Part shown: positions 1-8,499 of the stretch, piece by piece
Position numbering within the stretch: position 1 is the first letter of the stretch
Layout: each line of letters opens with the position of its first letter
Source: a virus
DNA: 28,463 nt
Reading direction: 5' to 3' (one strand)
Virus record (IMG/VR): IMGVR_UViG_3300028399_000025
Location: 1 to 28,463 of that record
Notes under the pieces: model-generated
The model's database searches: none
What the model was told of the DNA's origin: nothing
The model's input: the letters and a program-made list of their open reading frames with translations, nothing else
Made by a program: the position numbers and the translations under genes

Positions 1-1
1 A

Positions 2-172
2 TTAGTCAGTCCCCTTCTTCTGTGCCGCCCTATACCGCTTCGCGAGGCCGCTCTTGATGAATTCATCCGCCTTGTCCTGTGGGACAATCAGCAGATCGCC
101 CTTCTGTGGGATGCCATACCCAGGCACCATATTCCCGCGCGTGTCTTTCCACACGATTGTCACATTGCTCAT
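2..172 (-). CDS. 56-aa hypothetical protein, last gene of the visible tail module
   Basis: A short basic protein (MSNVTIVWKDTRGN at the start, RRYRAAQKK-like basic end: AKRYRAAQKKGTD). Its ATG shares an ATGA junction with the stop of the tail-terminator-like gene upstream, which fixes the start and shows translational coupling. There is no transmembrane segment or cysteine. I do not recognise the family; small proteins at this place in Mu-like or lambda-like operons are often minor tail or connector components, but that is inference from position only. It is complete: TAA is at positions 2-4. Confidence 0.65.
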   Translation of the reverse strand: MSNVTIVWKDTRGNMVPGYGIPQKGDLLIVPQDKADEFIKSGLAKRYRAAQKKGTD

Positions 173-612
173 CCTGCCCTCGCCTCCGCTGTCACGGTGA
201 TGATAGATTGCTGGTGGTACATTGTTTCAGATTCCGTGTTGTTGTAGCTGTATTCGATATCCAGCCCAGTGATCATATCCACAAGACCCCCAAGAGTTGG
301 ATCTGACCAAACTGCGTCCAGCACGGTTTGCTCGTACTGTGCGAGTCGCTCACTACAGACAGCCGCATCCCCGCCATGTGCCGCCTGCACAATGATCGTG
401 AGCTTGAGTGTCGCCTCCCAGCTCTGCGCGTGCCTCCCGAGGCTACCAGGCGCATAGTTGACAGGCCCTTTATACACGCCGATCCATGGCGTCATGTCCG
501 GGTCCATATTGATATAGGTGCTCTGCTCGACGCGATAATCGCCTGCCAATACTGCGGAATCTGTAGCGATCTGCTGCGTAAGGGCCACCACAATATCATT
601 GATGTTGAGCAT
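169..612 (-). CDS. tail terminator-like / minor tail protein
   Basis: 147 aa, of the size of gpU-like tail terminators (about 130-150 aa), which cap the tail tube and join it to the head. The N-terminal helix (MLNINDIVVALTQQIATD) followed by alternating beta strands (EATLKLTIIVQAA, QQSIITVTAEARA) matches the pattern of that fold. Its position after the gpG-like gene and before a presumed tube gene, which would lie outside the window, agrees. The start ATG overlaps the previous stop (TGATG) and has AAGGTG upstream. Assignment is by gene order and predicted fold, not by a diagnostic motif. Confidence 0.6.
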   Translation of the reverse strand: MLNINDIVVALTQQIATDSAVLAGDYRVEQSTYINMDPDMTPWIGVYKGPVNYAPGSLGRHAQSWEATLKLTIIVQAAHGGDAAVCSERLAQYEQTVLDAVWSDPTLGGLVDMITGLDIEYSYNNTESETMYHQQSIITVTAEARAG

Positions 613-1079
613 CAGCCGAGCACCTTCTTAATCTGGTTGTCCGTATGCTGCACAGCGATTTTCATCACATCGTCTATGACCTCTGCTTTCTCCGGCAGCA
701 TCCGCCGCACGGGCAGTGGCCCAAAGCCGTTATTGTGGGCTTCCGCATACGGTAGGTCTGAGCGTATGCCACCTTCCCTGCGTGTCGCAAACGGGAGATA
801 GGATAAGCGCAACCTGCCAGTGTCCTGCAATATCCTCGCAGAGCGGTCAAAGCGACGGCGCTTGCCCTTCCCTTTCCATCTGCCCCCAGCCTTCAGCGGC
901 TTCCAGCCACCTACCTTCCCGCCTTGCGTCCTGAAATTCTCCTTGTTCCAACGGTCCAGATATATCGCGATCTTGTTGAACAGAGGCTGAAATTGCGTGA
1001 CAGCCTCTACAGCGCTTTTATATTTCTCGCGCATCTCCTTAACCGTCGGATCGATCCTTACTTTATAATCAGTAGTCAC
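612..1079 (-). CDS. phage virion morphogenesis protein, Mu gpG / P2 gpS-like tail completion family
   Basis: About 155 aa from the GTG at 1079. The central part reads ARILQDTGRLRLSYLPF, the LxDTGxLRxS signature of the virion-morphogenesis (gpG-like) family, and the C-terminal half has LPYAEAHNNGFGPLPVRRML, matching the usual Y-A--HN-G----PxRxxL end. The basic middle (GGRWKGKGKRRRF) is also typical. These proteins act in joining the tail to the head. GTG at 1079 is preferred because AGGGGAG lies five bases upstream; ATGs at 1094 and 1097 in the same frame lack this. The start overlaps the end of the DUF1320-like gene by 11 bp. Confidence 0.75.
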   Translation of the reverse strand: MTTDYKVRIDPTVKEMREKYKSAVEAVTQFQPLFNKIAIYLDRWNKENFRTQGGKVGGWKPLKAGGRWKGKGKRRRFDRSARILQDTGRLRLSYLPFATRREGGIRSDLPYAEAHNNGFGPLPVRRMLPEKAEVIDDVMKIAVQHTDNQIKKVLG

Positions 1080-1518
1080 GCGCGCTCCCCTCATCATACA
1101 GTTGTGAAGAGTCAACGATAAAATCCGTGATGTCGCCCTTGCCGAAGACAGGAGTATAGCCCATGGTCTGCGAGTATACTGGCTGCCCTGACGGCAACAG
1201 GGTTTCACCGCTATCCACTACCATGACCATCGTTCCGGCAACAAGCGCGTTCGTATAGCTGCCCACATGCGCCATGATCGCGCTGGCCTTGTCCGTGTCC
1301 TTGAACCTAATCGCTTTTGCGAATGTAGTATCTATGCACAGATCCCGCACGGTTGCGTTGTTGCTGCTGAATGGTATCGTGTAAGCAGGGGCCAGGGCTG
1401 CATCAATGTATGCCTCGGCATACTGGATGAAAGACTCCTGCGCCTCTGGGGCATCCGCAATGTCCGCGAATTTGCGATAGCGGTTTACGACATCATCCCA
1501 TGTGATGTACCTGCCCAT
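1069..1518 (-). CDS. head-tail connector, DUF1320 (Mu gp36-like)
   Basis: 149 aa, the normal length for DUF1320. The start MGRYITWDDVVNRYRKFADI resembles the family opening (Y-T--DL--R), followed by a helical segment with FIQYAEAYIDAALAPAYTIPF (the A---ID-YL--RY--P pattern) and a helix carrying LCIDTTFAKAIRF. In Mu this family is a head-tail adaptor next to gpG-like proteins, exactly the order here. It has a strong ribosome site (GGAGGTG) and a TGATG junction with the preceding gene. Confidence 0.75.
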   Translation of the reverse strand: MGRYITWDDVVNRYRKFADIADAPEAQESFIQYAEAYIDAALAPAYTIPFSSNNATVRDLCIDTTFAKAIRFKDTDKASAIMAHVGSYTNALVAGTMVMVVDSGETLLPSGQPVYSQTMGYTPVFGKGDITDFIVDSSQLYDEGSARDY

Positions 1519-1793
1519 CAGTCCACCTCCCCAGTGACGCCCTTAATACGATGCTGGCGAACATATGGTTTGCCACTTGCGGTGCCGATGCCTCGAAGGC
1601 GATAATATCCGGCGGACGTCACGGTGTAATCCGCATAATAATGCCCTCCCCCACTATCGATGAACGCTGCCGTGGAAACGAGCGTTTCCTCCCCATCGTA
1701 GACTTCCAGCACGGGGGACATAGTGACACCAGAGTTGACCCACGTGAATTTTATCGTGTCCCCAATCAGCACGCGCTTCGGTGTACTGCTCAT
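1518..1793 (-). CDS. 91-aa small protein, Ig-like or head-closure-like
   Basis: A compact, probably all-beta protein: KRVLIGDTIKFTWV, SPVLEVYDGEETLV, HYYADYTVTSAGYYRLRGIG and PYVRQHRIKGVTGEVD look like strands of an Ig-like sandwich. It lies between the repeat-containing appendage protein and the DUF1320-like connector, and its ATG overlaps the preceding stop (ATGA at 1790-1793). I do not recognise a family; a role in the neck or as a decoration is inferred from position. Confidence 0.6.
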   Translation of the reverse strand: MSSTPKRVLIGDTIKFTWVNSGVTMSPVLEVYDGEETLVSTAAFIDSGGGHYYADYTVTSAGYYRLRGIGTASGKPYVRQHRIKGVTGEVD

Positions 1794-3352
1794 TGCTCTA
1801 TCCCCGTATCAATTGACATCCGTTGTATAGATGTCTGGACGGGCTCGGACGCAAGGCTTGTCTTTATGATGCCCCACTGCGCCAGAACCTGGACTAGCGT
1901 CCGCGCAAGTGAGTCCGTGATGTCCATGTTGTCAGTCAGCGTGATTACGTGGAGCTGACGGATCAATTCGGCCAAAAGTTCGTCCGACACTGTCGCATTG
2001 TCCGCCAGCATGCGAAACACTATTGAATCATGCGCTAGGGCGTCCGCGATCGCGATATTTGCCAGCAGGGCACGAACAAAACCTCTGCTCACGGTCTGTA
2101 GGTCTGCAACAGGCAGGCCATCACTGAGGAGGGCGGTTATGATGCGACCTTGTAGTTCTGCTATCAGGCTGTCTGTGATGTCCGCTGCATCCGTGATGCC
2201 AATGTCCTTGAATCGTTGCCCAAGCAACAGATCCACAACGTCAATCCCCTCGGACAAGAGAATCGCGTTGATCACCTGCCCTTGCAGCGTAACAATCAGG
2301 TCGTCCAGTATCTTCAGCTCATCCGACACGCCACGTACTGTGAACCGTTGCAGGTCCACAAGATCGCGGATGTCCAATGCGCTCGCCAGCGTATGCGCAC
2401 GCTCCTTTGCAATGCCAATGGTGTCCGATAACGCCATCGCGGATGTCAAAACGCGCACAACAGCCTGCGTCACTGTCTCAATACTCAGCGCATCCGTCAC
2501 CAGCATGTTATCCAACATCTGACGCAGCAGATCGCGCGCAACAGCGGGAGAGTCAGTGAGTGGCATGTTGTCAGATAACGTCACTGCGTTGACGATCTCT
2601 GCGGGAATACCGTAGTGGAGTTTAGCCGGCTGGAGTATTTGATAGATATTCTCCGTTAATGACGCTATCTGCATATCCGTCGGAACAATGCCCTCGAAAT
2701 ACAGCAGAAACTCCATATCCATATCCGTGTAATATGCGTTGGCCCCGCCGACATCGACACCGCACCCAATGGTGAACGCGGATCTGCCAGACGTGTCGTA
2801 GGTGCCAAGCCCCGTTGCAGAGGAGTTCTGCAATCTACCGTCTTGGTAGGAGTGGACTTGCTGCGCGGAGTCATCCCATATACCGGCCACCGTAGCCAGT
2901 TTTCCGGCGGGTGGGGGTGTACCATACTTGACCCCTTGCCAGCCGCCACTCGTCCTTATGTGTGTCGCCCACTGCCATGGATTTGTCGTTGTGTGATCTA
3001 CACCTAACGTGAGCGAGTTGAACGTAATGCCGACTTTGACCGCCGACCCATCGACTGTGCTGTTCGGGGATATTCTCGCTATGAATCCAGCTCCTACACT
3101 CACGTCCTGCGCTAGTGACCCACGGTCTATCGTGCTCGTTGTTCCGTCATACCGTCTCACGTGCGTTTCATTTATTTCGTTCAGCGCATTTGCGGACACG
3201 TCAAACTCTAAATCACCGTGCTTCAAGTTACGGTATATGCCGGCGCCCGGTATGACCGCCAACCGAAGAAACGGAAATAGCCAATGCCGAGGATCGAGCT
3301 GGACCTCCGTATGCGGTTTCCTGGTCCAATGCTTTCTGAGTTGCAGGAGCAT
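1790..3352 (-). CDS. LamG-like domain protein with tandem Asp-rich repeats, putative virion appendage
   Basis: 520 aa in two parts. Residues about 1-240 look like a concanavalin/LamG-type sandwich: repeated strands, a WQWATHIRTSGGW segment, AGIWDDSAQQVHSYQDG (the usual SYxDG turn) and MEFLLYFEGIVPTDMQI near its end. Residues about 255-490 contain roughly eleven degenerate repeats of about 20-22 residues with the pattern L(S/T)D-x-(h)-x-(I/V)-x-D-x-L, for example VTLSDNMPLTDS and ITLTDNMDITDSL. LamG-like domains often bind carbohydrate, so adhesion or decoration is plausible. The gene is in the structural operon two genes after the glycosyltransferase. The ribosome site is weak, so the start is less certain. 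Confidence 0.65.
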   Translation of the reverse strand: MLLQLRKHWTRKPHTEVQLDPRHWLFPFLRLAVIPGAGIYRNLKHGDLEFDVSANALNEINETHVRRYDGTTSTIDRGSLAQDVSVGAGFIARISPNSTVDGSAVKVGITFNSLTLGVDHTTTNPWQWATHIRTSGGWQGVKYGTPPPAGKLATVAGIWDDSAQQVHSYQDGRLQNSSATGLGTYDTSGRSAFTIGCGVDVGGANAYYTDMDMEFLLYFEGIVPTDMQIASLTENIYQILQPAKLHYGIPAEIVNAVTLSDNMPLTDSPAVARDLLRQMLDNMLVTDALSIETVTQAVVRVLTSAMALSDTIGIAKERAHTLASALDIRDLVDLQRFTVRGVSDELKILDDLIVTLQGQVINAILLSEGIDVVDLLLGQRFKDIGITDAADITDSLIAELQGRIITALLSDGLPVADLQTVSRGFVRALLANIAIADALAHDSIVFRMLADNATVSDELLAELIRQLHVITLTDNMDITDSLARTLVQVLAQWGIIKTSLASEPVQTSIQRMSIDTGIEQ

Positions 3353-3356
3353 TTGC

Positions 3357-3806
3357 CTACGCCGCCGGTCCGATAGTCTGCGGGGTAACTTTCAATGTCC
3401 ACCCCGAGGAGATTGTTTGGCCGGTATCATTTCTGATGTAAAAATCCATTTCTGCCGGGAGATCGTGGCCAACAGCCTCAACATATTGCTGTGTAGTGAC
3501 TGGGGCAACAAGAAAGGAGGCGACGTAAAGCTCCACATAATTTGCGCTAGGCACCGGAGCATCGTTCGTGCCGTCGAAGTTAAGGCTACGGGCAAAAAGG
3601 GTGACCCGCTTTCCTGCTGCTGGAGCTGTCGCGAAGGTGCAGGATAAAGCAAACCGCGCATCCGGTGCATCAGATCCATCTGTTGCGCGGTTATAGCTAG
3701 CCGTGCTTGCTTGCGCATATACGCCGTCTCCAACAGAAGCCCCATTAGACTCGACTGTCTTCTGCGTGCCCGTCTTTACTACTGCATCGTTAGTTCCGAT
3801 CGCCAT
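3357..3806 (-). CDS. 149-aa putative virion structural protein
   Basis: The sequence is rich in Ala, Thr, Ser and Val with few charges and alternating strands (RFALSCTFATAPAAGKRVTL, NYVELYVASFLVAP, GWTLKVTPQTIGPAA), the look of a beta-rich virion protein. It stops four bases before the start of the LamG-repeat gene and follows another putative structural gene by 12 bases. The start has AGGGGCGAG just upstream. No family is recognised; a subunit of a head or tail appendage is possible. Confidence 0.6.
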   Translation of the reverse strand: MAIGTNDAVVKTGTQKTVESNGASVGDGVYAQASTASYNRATDGSDAPDARFALSCTFATAPAAGKRVTLFARSLNFDGTNDAPVPSANYVELYVASFLVAPVTTQQYVEAVGHDLPAEMDFYIRNDTGQTISSGWTLKVTPQTIGPAA

Positions 3807-3818
3807 TGCTCGCCCCTA

Positions 3819-4337
3819 TTATAAGTTATGAGACCCGACACGCACGTTCATCTGAACCTTCAAAAAATCGCTGTCCGCGAGAATAGTTGCCACACTGTTA
3901 ACGAAATTCAGATGCTCGCCGCTGCCAGAGGACGCATGATTCACAGCAGATGCCGTGCGCAAATCAACAGAGGTTATACTATCAGCAGCGCCCGCCCAGG
4001 TTGCGATAAGAATCATTGTCTCTTTACTGGTGGTCTGCGTTGACGCAAGCTTGCGTGTCACCTCGCCCATGCCCGCCTGCACACTGCCCAGGCTCGACGC
4101 CTCCGTCTGCGTGCCGATAGCGAGATAAAGAAACGCGCTGTTAACACCGTTCGTCACGCCAAGCTGCGCAAGCTTGTTCAGCCCTGCGCTTGTCAACGTA
4201 TTCCGTACACGGCTTCTTTCTACGGACCCGTCCGCACGAGTTACCTCGAACGTCCAATCGCCAACAATGGCAACGCCCTCGTCCTTGCCGGCAAAAGCAT
4301 TATAGATGTCCCGGTCACTGATACTTTGCTTCTTCAT
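3819..4337 (-). CDS. 172-aa putative virion / tail-fibre-associated protein
   Basis: The middle part (VRNTLTSAGLNKLAQLGVTN, then FLYLAIGTQTEAS and EVTRKLAST) matches a pattern common in phage appendage proteins: a T-x-x-G-L-x-x-L helix followed by an IG(T)G/T turn and a beta-rich half. The C-terminal part is Ser/Ala rich. Its first 23 bases overlap the end of the glycosyltransferase gene, so the two are probably made together. No enzymatic motif is seen; function is inferred from context. Confidence 0.6.
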   Translation of the reverse strand: MKKQSISDRDIYNAFAGKDEGVAIVGDWTFEVTRADGSVERSRVRNTLTSAGLNKLAQLGVTNGVNSAFLYLAIGTQTEASSLGSVQAGMGEVTRKLASTQTTSKETMILIATWAGAADSITSVDLRTASAVNHASSGSGEHLNFVNSVATILADSDFLKVQMNVRVGSHNL

Positions 4338-7260
4338 CGTCCTTCACCTTTTCGTCTATGATGAGTTTCAGTAGTCGTTGCAGGTGAGACTTATTGTGGA
4401 AATACCCCTGCACCCTGTGGGAATCTATTTGCGCATCAAACTCGAATCCGCCACCAAGCACTCTTGCGAGGCCACTGTAAAATTCAAGACCGTCAAGAGC
4501 CATGCGGAACAATTCCGGTTCCTCAAGTATCTCCTCAAAAATCTCCATGCCCCTTTTTGCGCGTGATATCATCTCGTTCGTTGTGCCGCGCCCTTCTTCT
4601 TTATCGAAAGTGCACATCTGACACAGATCCCGCAGCCACAGAAACTTGCCGAGGTTTCTATTCGGGTTCCTCTCCCTGTCCCTCACGAGCAGTTCAATGT
4701 TACGCTGAAACCTACCGCGGCGGACGGATTCATTCACATACCCATAGTGACCAATATTCAAGCCCGGGATGTTAATCACACGGCCAACGCCCTCGTTTAG
4801 CCCGATCTCCGGGTGCTCATGCACAACGCCGTTGAACGCGATGCCCTTGCCGTTACGGAATAGCCGCACCGGGTAATCGGTCTTCATCACTCCAGCAGGT
4901 TCCAGTGTGAAATGATGCTGCGGAATTGCGTACCCGTTGAATTGATTGTTGCGTAGGTAACGCGGGATCAATTCAGCTCTGTTAAGAACCTCATCACTAT
5001 CCAGCCACAGAATCCAGTCTCCATAGGCGTTATCCACTGTCTCGTTTCGCGCAGCATCAAACCCCTGTACAACAGGGGATTCGATATTCAGTACGGTGAG
5101 CGGCACATGATGATCGGCACAGAACTCAGCCGCGCGTTCAGCGGTGCTGTCTGTGCACGTGTCGTCAATCCCAAGAACAACCTCGTCAACGATCTCGATC
5201 ACGCTGGCCAGGCAACGCTCAATCTCACGCTCTGCATTTTTTGCAATCATACACAGAGAAATGGTCTGGCGCGGCTTCGCCAAAAATTCCTTGCGACCAT
5301 AGTCGATAACACCATTTTGGAGCCCGTCGTTCTCATACGTCACAACATAGCTGCCTAGCGGCTCACCAAACTTGCTCTGTCCTGCTGGCACGACAGTAAT
5401 CTGAAATCCTGAGTGCCCACTGAACAGGTCGCGTAGGTCCGCTTTCTCCAGGTGGTGGACATGTGCCCGCCAAGGCCAGTGCTCCTGATAGCCTTGCGCT
5501 TCCCACGGACCATACGGAACCGTGATAATCATTTTCCCGCCGGGCTTCATCTGCTGGCACAGCGCATCCGCACATCGCGCCGGGCTTTCCAGATGCTCTA
5601 ACACCTCCGCTGCAATCACGCAGTCCGCTAGTGGTAGCGGGGCTGCCTCTGCGATTGTAAGCGCGTCTCCTTCGACTGCACCACGATGGAATTGCACGTT
5701 TGTGACGCCTGCATCTGCTGCCCAGGCGATTGCTTTGTCGATGTTTGATTGCGTGATGTCGATGCCGGTGAATTTGAGCTGCGGGAACCTCTTCGCGAGG
5801 TTGATAGTGTAGTGGCCATGAGCACAACCGTAATCCAACACCATAGCGCCAGCAGGAAGATCGGCGATAAGAGAAGCCACGTACTCAAAACGACTATTGC
5901 CGCCAAGATTTTCTGGACCATAATTCACTCCACGCTGTTTCTCATATTCGTAATATTTTTCATAATGCAGCGCCCATGTGCCATCCATAAACGCATAGCA
6001 TTCGCGAAGCTCCTCGCGCACTGCCCTGTTGATCTCACCGACCAACGGCGCCTTGTTGAGCGCACGACGGAGGGCATAGATGTCGCTGTTGCGCAAGCAT
6101 TGCTTCAGGTAACCAGTCTCGGACGATGCACGAACGAATATCCCCCGCACGTGCTCCACCAGCATCTTCGCTGCGACAGCCCACGCAAAATTCCCTGCCG
6201 CTGCCTGCTGTTTGCTGATCAACTTGTTGAACGCGTCAGAGTCCATGAGCCGCAACACAAACTCATCCACGTCCGCCTTGCCATCGACACGGAGTTCCAT
6301 GCCCTTGTAATGCTCATCGTTCGGCAGGGTATCTATCAGCACCGTGCCAGAGCCTTCTGTTGTCTCCGGTAGTGCCCCGACGGCGCTCGTGAGCAGCGGC
6401 AGCCCAGCCGCCATGCACTCCATCGCGGTGATGCAGGACGTCTCCTCGAACGATGTCGGGTAGACGCAGATGTCGCATTGGCGCTGCACATTGGCGAGCT
6501 GCTGTTTTGTCAAGTGCCCAAGCACGCTGACATTCGGCAATGCCGCGCACCGCTGGTATAGGTATTGATAATACCCGGCCATCTGCGGCATCGTGTTGTC
6601 GTAGTTGCACACGTACAGATGGTGGCTGGCACCGATATCATGGAGCCGTTCCATAATGCCGCCGGGTTTGACCAAATTCTCCAGCCCACGCTCCGGGCGG
6701 CTGGTGTAGAGCAGATTCGGGCCACCGTCACGTTCAGGAATGTCCCGCTCATATGGGGTGTCGTACAAGGCGAGATCCACGCCGTTTTGGATTGGCATTA
6801 CGATATCAGGGTCCAGTCCCCACACTTTGACCACTTGGTCCTTGTGCCATTCACTCACTGTCAGTACCCCGTCCACGAACGGCATCTGTGCGAGCATGGC
6901 GTCTTTTGTTCCGTATGAGGCAAGATCATGCAGCCACAGGAGATTGACCTTGCTCGCCCAAGGATATTGAAATGCGAGCGGATGTCGCTGAATGATCAGA
7001 ACGTCCATCGGGGTGTTGGCCGCATAATGGTGGAATGCATCGCCGAGCGGTGTTTGTTCCGACACCGCGCCCATCGGCACGTATTGCACCCCGTCTGCGT
7101 GCATCCCCTGCTCCGTCCGCGTGAACAAGGTCACGTCATGGCCGATGCTGGCGAGCTCCCGCGCCATGTAATACGCAGCGGATTCACTGCCCCCGAGGCT
7201 ACGCTCATTGATCGTGTTGCCGTCAAACGGCATTCCGCCGCAATGGATCGTTATATACAT
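4315..7260 (-). CDS. trifunctional GT4 glycosyltransferase - SAM methyltransferase - GT2 glycosyltransferase fusion
   Basis: 981 aa with three enzyme domains. Residues 1-375: a GT-B fold group 1 (GT4) glycosyltransferase with LGGSES near residue 22, an N-terminal Rossmann half, LLYTSRPERGLE at 183, and the donor-binding SFEETSCITAMECMAAGLP at 270-288 with the E-x7-E pair. Residues about 430-645: a class I SAM methyltransferase with VLDYGCAHGHY (motif I, about 474), FTGIDIT at 498 and AAEVLEHL at 550. Residues about 660-900: a GT2 (GT-A) domain with ISLCMIAKNAEREIERCL at 667 and the metal-binding DSD in DWILWLDSDEVL (754-756). The C-terminus is helical and charged. It follows the capsid genes in the same operon, so modification of virion proteins, or of sugars on them, is the simplest idea. 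The substrate is unknown. The ATG has AGGGGAA upstream. Confidence 0.85.
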   Translation of the reverse strand: MYITIHCGGMPFDGNTINERSLGGSESAAYYMARELASIGHDVTLFTRTEQGMHADGVQYVPMGAVSEQTPLGDAFHHYAANTPMDVLIIQRHPLAFQYPWASKVNLLWLHDLASYGTKDAMLAQMPFVDGVLTVSEWHKDQVVKVWGLDPDIVMPIQNGVDLALYDTPYERDIPERDGGPNLLYTSRPERGLENLVKPGGIMERLHDIGASHHLYVCNYDNTMPQMAGYYQYLYQRCAALPNVSVLGHLTKQQLANVQRQCDICVYPTSFEETSCITAMECMAAGLPLLTSAVGALPETTEGSGTVLIDTLPNDEHYKGMELRVDGKADVDEFVLRLMDSDAFNKLISKQQAAAGNFAWAVAAKMLVEHVRGIFVRASSETGYLKQCLRNSDIYALRRALNKAPLVGEINRAVREELRECYAFMDGTWALHYEKYYEYEKQRGVNYGPENLGGNSRFEYVASLIADLPAGAMVLDYGCAHGHYTINLAKRFPQLKFTGIDITQSNIDKAIAWAADAGVTNVQFHRGAVEGDALTIAEAAPLPLADCVIAAEVLEHLESPARCADALCQQMKPGGKMIITVPYGPWEAQGYQEHWPWRAHVHHLEKADLRDLFSGHSGFQITVVPAGQSKFGEPLGSYVVTYENDGLQNGVIDYGRKEFLAKPRQTISLCMIAKNAEREIERCLASVIEIVDEVVLGIDDTCTDSTAERAAEFCADHHVPLTVLNIESPVVQGFDAARNETVDNAYGDWILWLDSDEVLNRAELIPRYLRNNQFNGYAIPQHHFTLEPAGVMKTDYPVRLFRNGKGIAFNGVVHEHPEIGLNEGVGRVINIPGLNIGHYGYVNESVRRGRFQRNIELLVRDRERNPNRNLGKFLWLRDLCQMCTFDKEEGRGTTNEMISRAKRGMEIFEEILEEPELFRMALDGLEFYSGLARVLGGGFEFDAQIDSHRVQGYFHNKSHLQRLLKLIIDEKVKDDEEAKYQ

Positions 7261-7300
7261 TCATGTTCCCCTACGCTATGCGATTTTGAATTGATTGCGT

Positions 7301-7456
7301 TCACTGCTCTTTCTGCGCCCGCTTTGCTTTCTTGACTTCGGCCTCGACACGGGCCAGATATTCCTTGTCTATGGCGCAATCCTTGTTCTTGACGAACGCC
7401 TTGATGCGCTCGATCCGGTCCGGGTCATCGGCGTGTGGCGCTGGTACATTGATCAT
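7301..7456 (-). CDS. 51-aa charged helical protein after the capsid gene
   Basis: The frame opens with MINVPAPHADDPDRIERI and ends in a Lys/Arg/Glu-rich helix (LARVEAEVKKAKRAQKEQ). The ATG is preceded by AAGGAG at ideal distance, which supports it as a real gene. It lies between the major capsid terminator and the glycosyltransferase gene, whose start follows 40 bases after this stop. It is likely an accessory head protein or a small DNA- or protein-binding factor; no family is recognised. Confidence 0.65.
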   Translation of the reverse strand: MINVPAPHADDPDRIERIKAFVKNKDCAIDKEYLARVEAEVKKAKRAQKEQ

Positions 7457-7470
7457 TGTCGGTTCTCCTT

Positions 7471-7500
7471 AAAAAGAGGGGCTGGCTGTGGGAGTCAGCC
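7471..7500 (-). terminator. intrinsic terminator-like hairpin downstream of the capsid gene
   Basis: Read on the minus strand, GGCTG and CAGCC arms (7480-7500, with one A-C mismatch and one further C-G pair inside) are followed by CCTCTTTTT. It sits between the capsid gene and the next gene. The stem is short, so partial termination is more likely than a full stop; that would lower expression of the genes beyond the capsid gene. Confidence 0.5.
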
Positions 7501-7539
7501 ATTTAATCCTAAGAACCCCTAACACTCTACCCCAACCAA

Positions 7540-8487
7540 TTAAGTCGAGCTGTTGACCGCGGTCAACAGGTAGCCATAGCTGGCGCCTGTGACCTTCTCA
7601 TCCGCGTAGTAGCCAACCTCGACCTCTTCCGACTTGGTCCTGGTGCTGTACGGATGGCGCTCAACGGTCATGTCTGCCAGGCCGTTGCCCACCCACCGGA
7701 ACTCATAGCCCCAGGACGGACGCTCACGGGTGGGAGACGGTGCGTTGTAGCCAACGAACACGTTATCGCCCCACACGGTCTTGATCACCTCGCTCTGGCC
7801 TTCGTCGCCGGTGTTCTTGAAGCTGCCGGCGATCAACAGCTTCTCGATGCCCAACAGGTCTGCGAACGCCTGTTCCGAGGCATAGCCGCCGCCGTTGTTG
7901 TTACCGAAGATCAAGTTGCGGACGGTGGAGTCCCGGCGAGCAGAATCCCAGGCTTCCTGGCCCATGACGATGATGTTGGGCTTGACGCCGTTACCGTAGC
8001 GCACGGAGTCGATGGCCGCATTCAAGTCGTCCAGGACGTGGCCGGAGCCGTTCCATGCTGAAGTGACAGCGGAGTAAGAGCCGACGTTGCTGGTATTGTT
8101 CACCAAGGCAGCGACGCGCATCTCCTTGTCCAGCATCAGGTCGTCGATCAGGAGTTCGACGCGGCCGTTGATGATGTCGCGCACGAAGGCGGGGTCGGCA
8201 TTGGCCTTGTCTTCGATGGTCACCGCTGCCTTCAGCGCATAGTTGCGGCAGTAATAAGTGGCCGAACCGAAGTCCTGGTCGACACGATGAGCTTCAGCAC
8301 CCGGTCCGCGTCGCGTATCCTGGCGACGAAGACGACGGCCGCGGTCGAACTCCGTGTAGATGTCGGACTGTTTGTCAACCCGAACGGTCGGGAAGATCAT
8401 GTCTGCGATGAAACCATCGGGCCGGTAGCCCATGGCCATCTGCGACAGCACTTTATCGACGTGCAAGTCTTTTGCAGTAGCACCCAT
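7540..8487 (-). CDS. major capsid protein (HK97-fold type)
   Basis: 315 aa. Features typical of phage coat proteins: an N-terminal PDGFIADMIFPTVRVDKQSD segment, a long helix with VRDIINGRVELLIDDLMLDKEMRVA (the spine helix region), PNIIVMGQEAWDSARRD (the A-domain pattern of many coat proteins), and a beta-rich end with SWGYEFRWVG. It is preceded by a decoration-like gene and the protease-scaffold gene, the canonical order. AAGGAG lies upstream of the ATG. There is a terminator-like hairpin just downstream and a 20-bp palindrome across the last codons. Confidence 0.85.
   Translation of the reverse strand: MGATAKDLHVDKVLSQMAMGYRPDGFIADMIFPTVRVDKQSDIYTEFDRGRRLRRQDTRRGPGAEAHRVDQDFGSATYYCRNYALKAAVTIEDKANADPAFVRDIINGRVELLIDDLMLDKEMRVAALVNNTSNVGSYSAVTSAWNGSGHVLDDLNAAIDSVRYGNGVKPNIIVMGQEAWDSARRDSTVRNLIFGNNNGGGYASEQAFADLLGIEKLLIAGSFKNTGDEGQSEVIKTVWGDNVFVGYNAPSPTRERPSWGYEFRWVGNGLADMTVERHPYSTRTKSEEVEVGYYADEKVTGASYGYLLTAVNSST
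7550..7569. repeat. perfect 20-bp palindrome at the 3' end of the capsid gene
   Basis: CTGTTGACCG is followed directly by its exact reverse complement CGGTCAACAG. It covers codons for LLTAVNS near the C-terminus of the capsid protein, 10 bases before the stop. It could form an RNA hairpin protecting the abundant capsid mRNA, or a dimeric protein-binding site. Confidence 0.8.
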
Positions 8488-8499
8488 TACGAGTTCTCC

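Noticed and set aside
4430-4640. Second promoter or attachment site within the glycosyltransferase region
   Set aside because: No -10/-35 pair of acceptable spacing or direct repeat was found; sequence reads as ordinary coding DNA.
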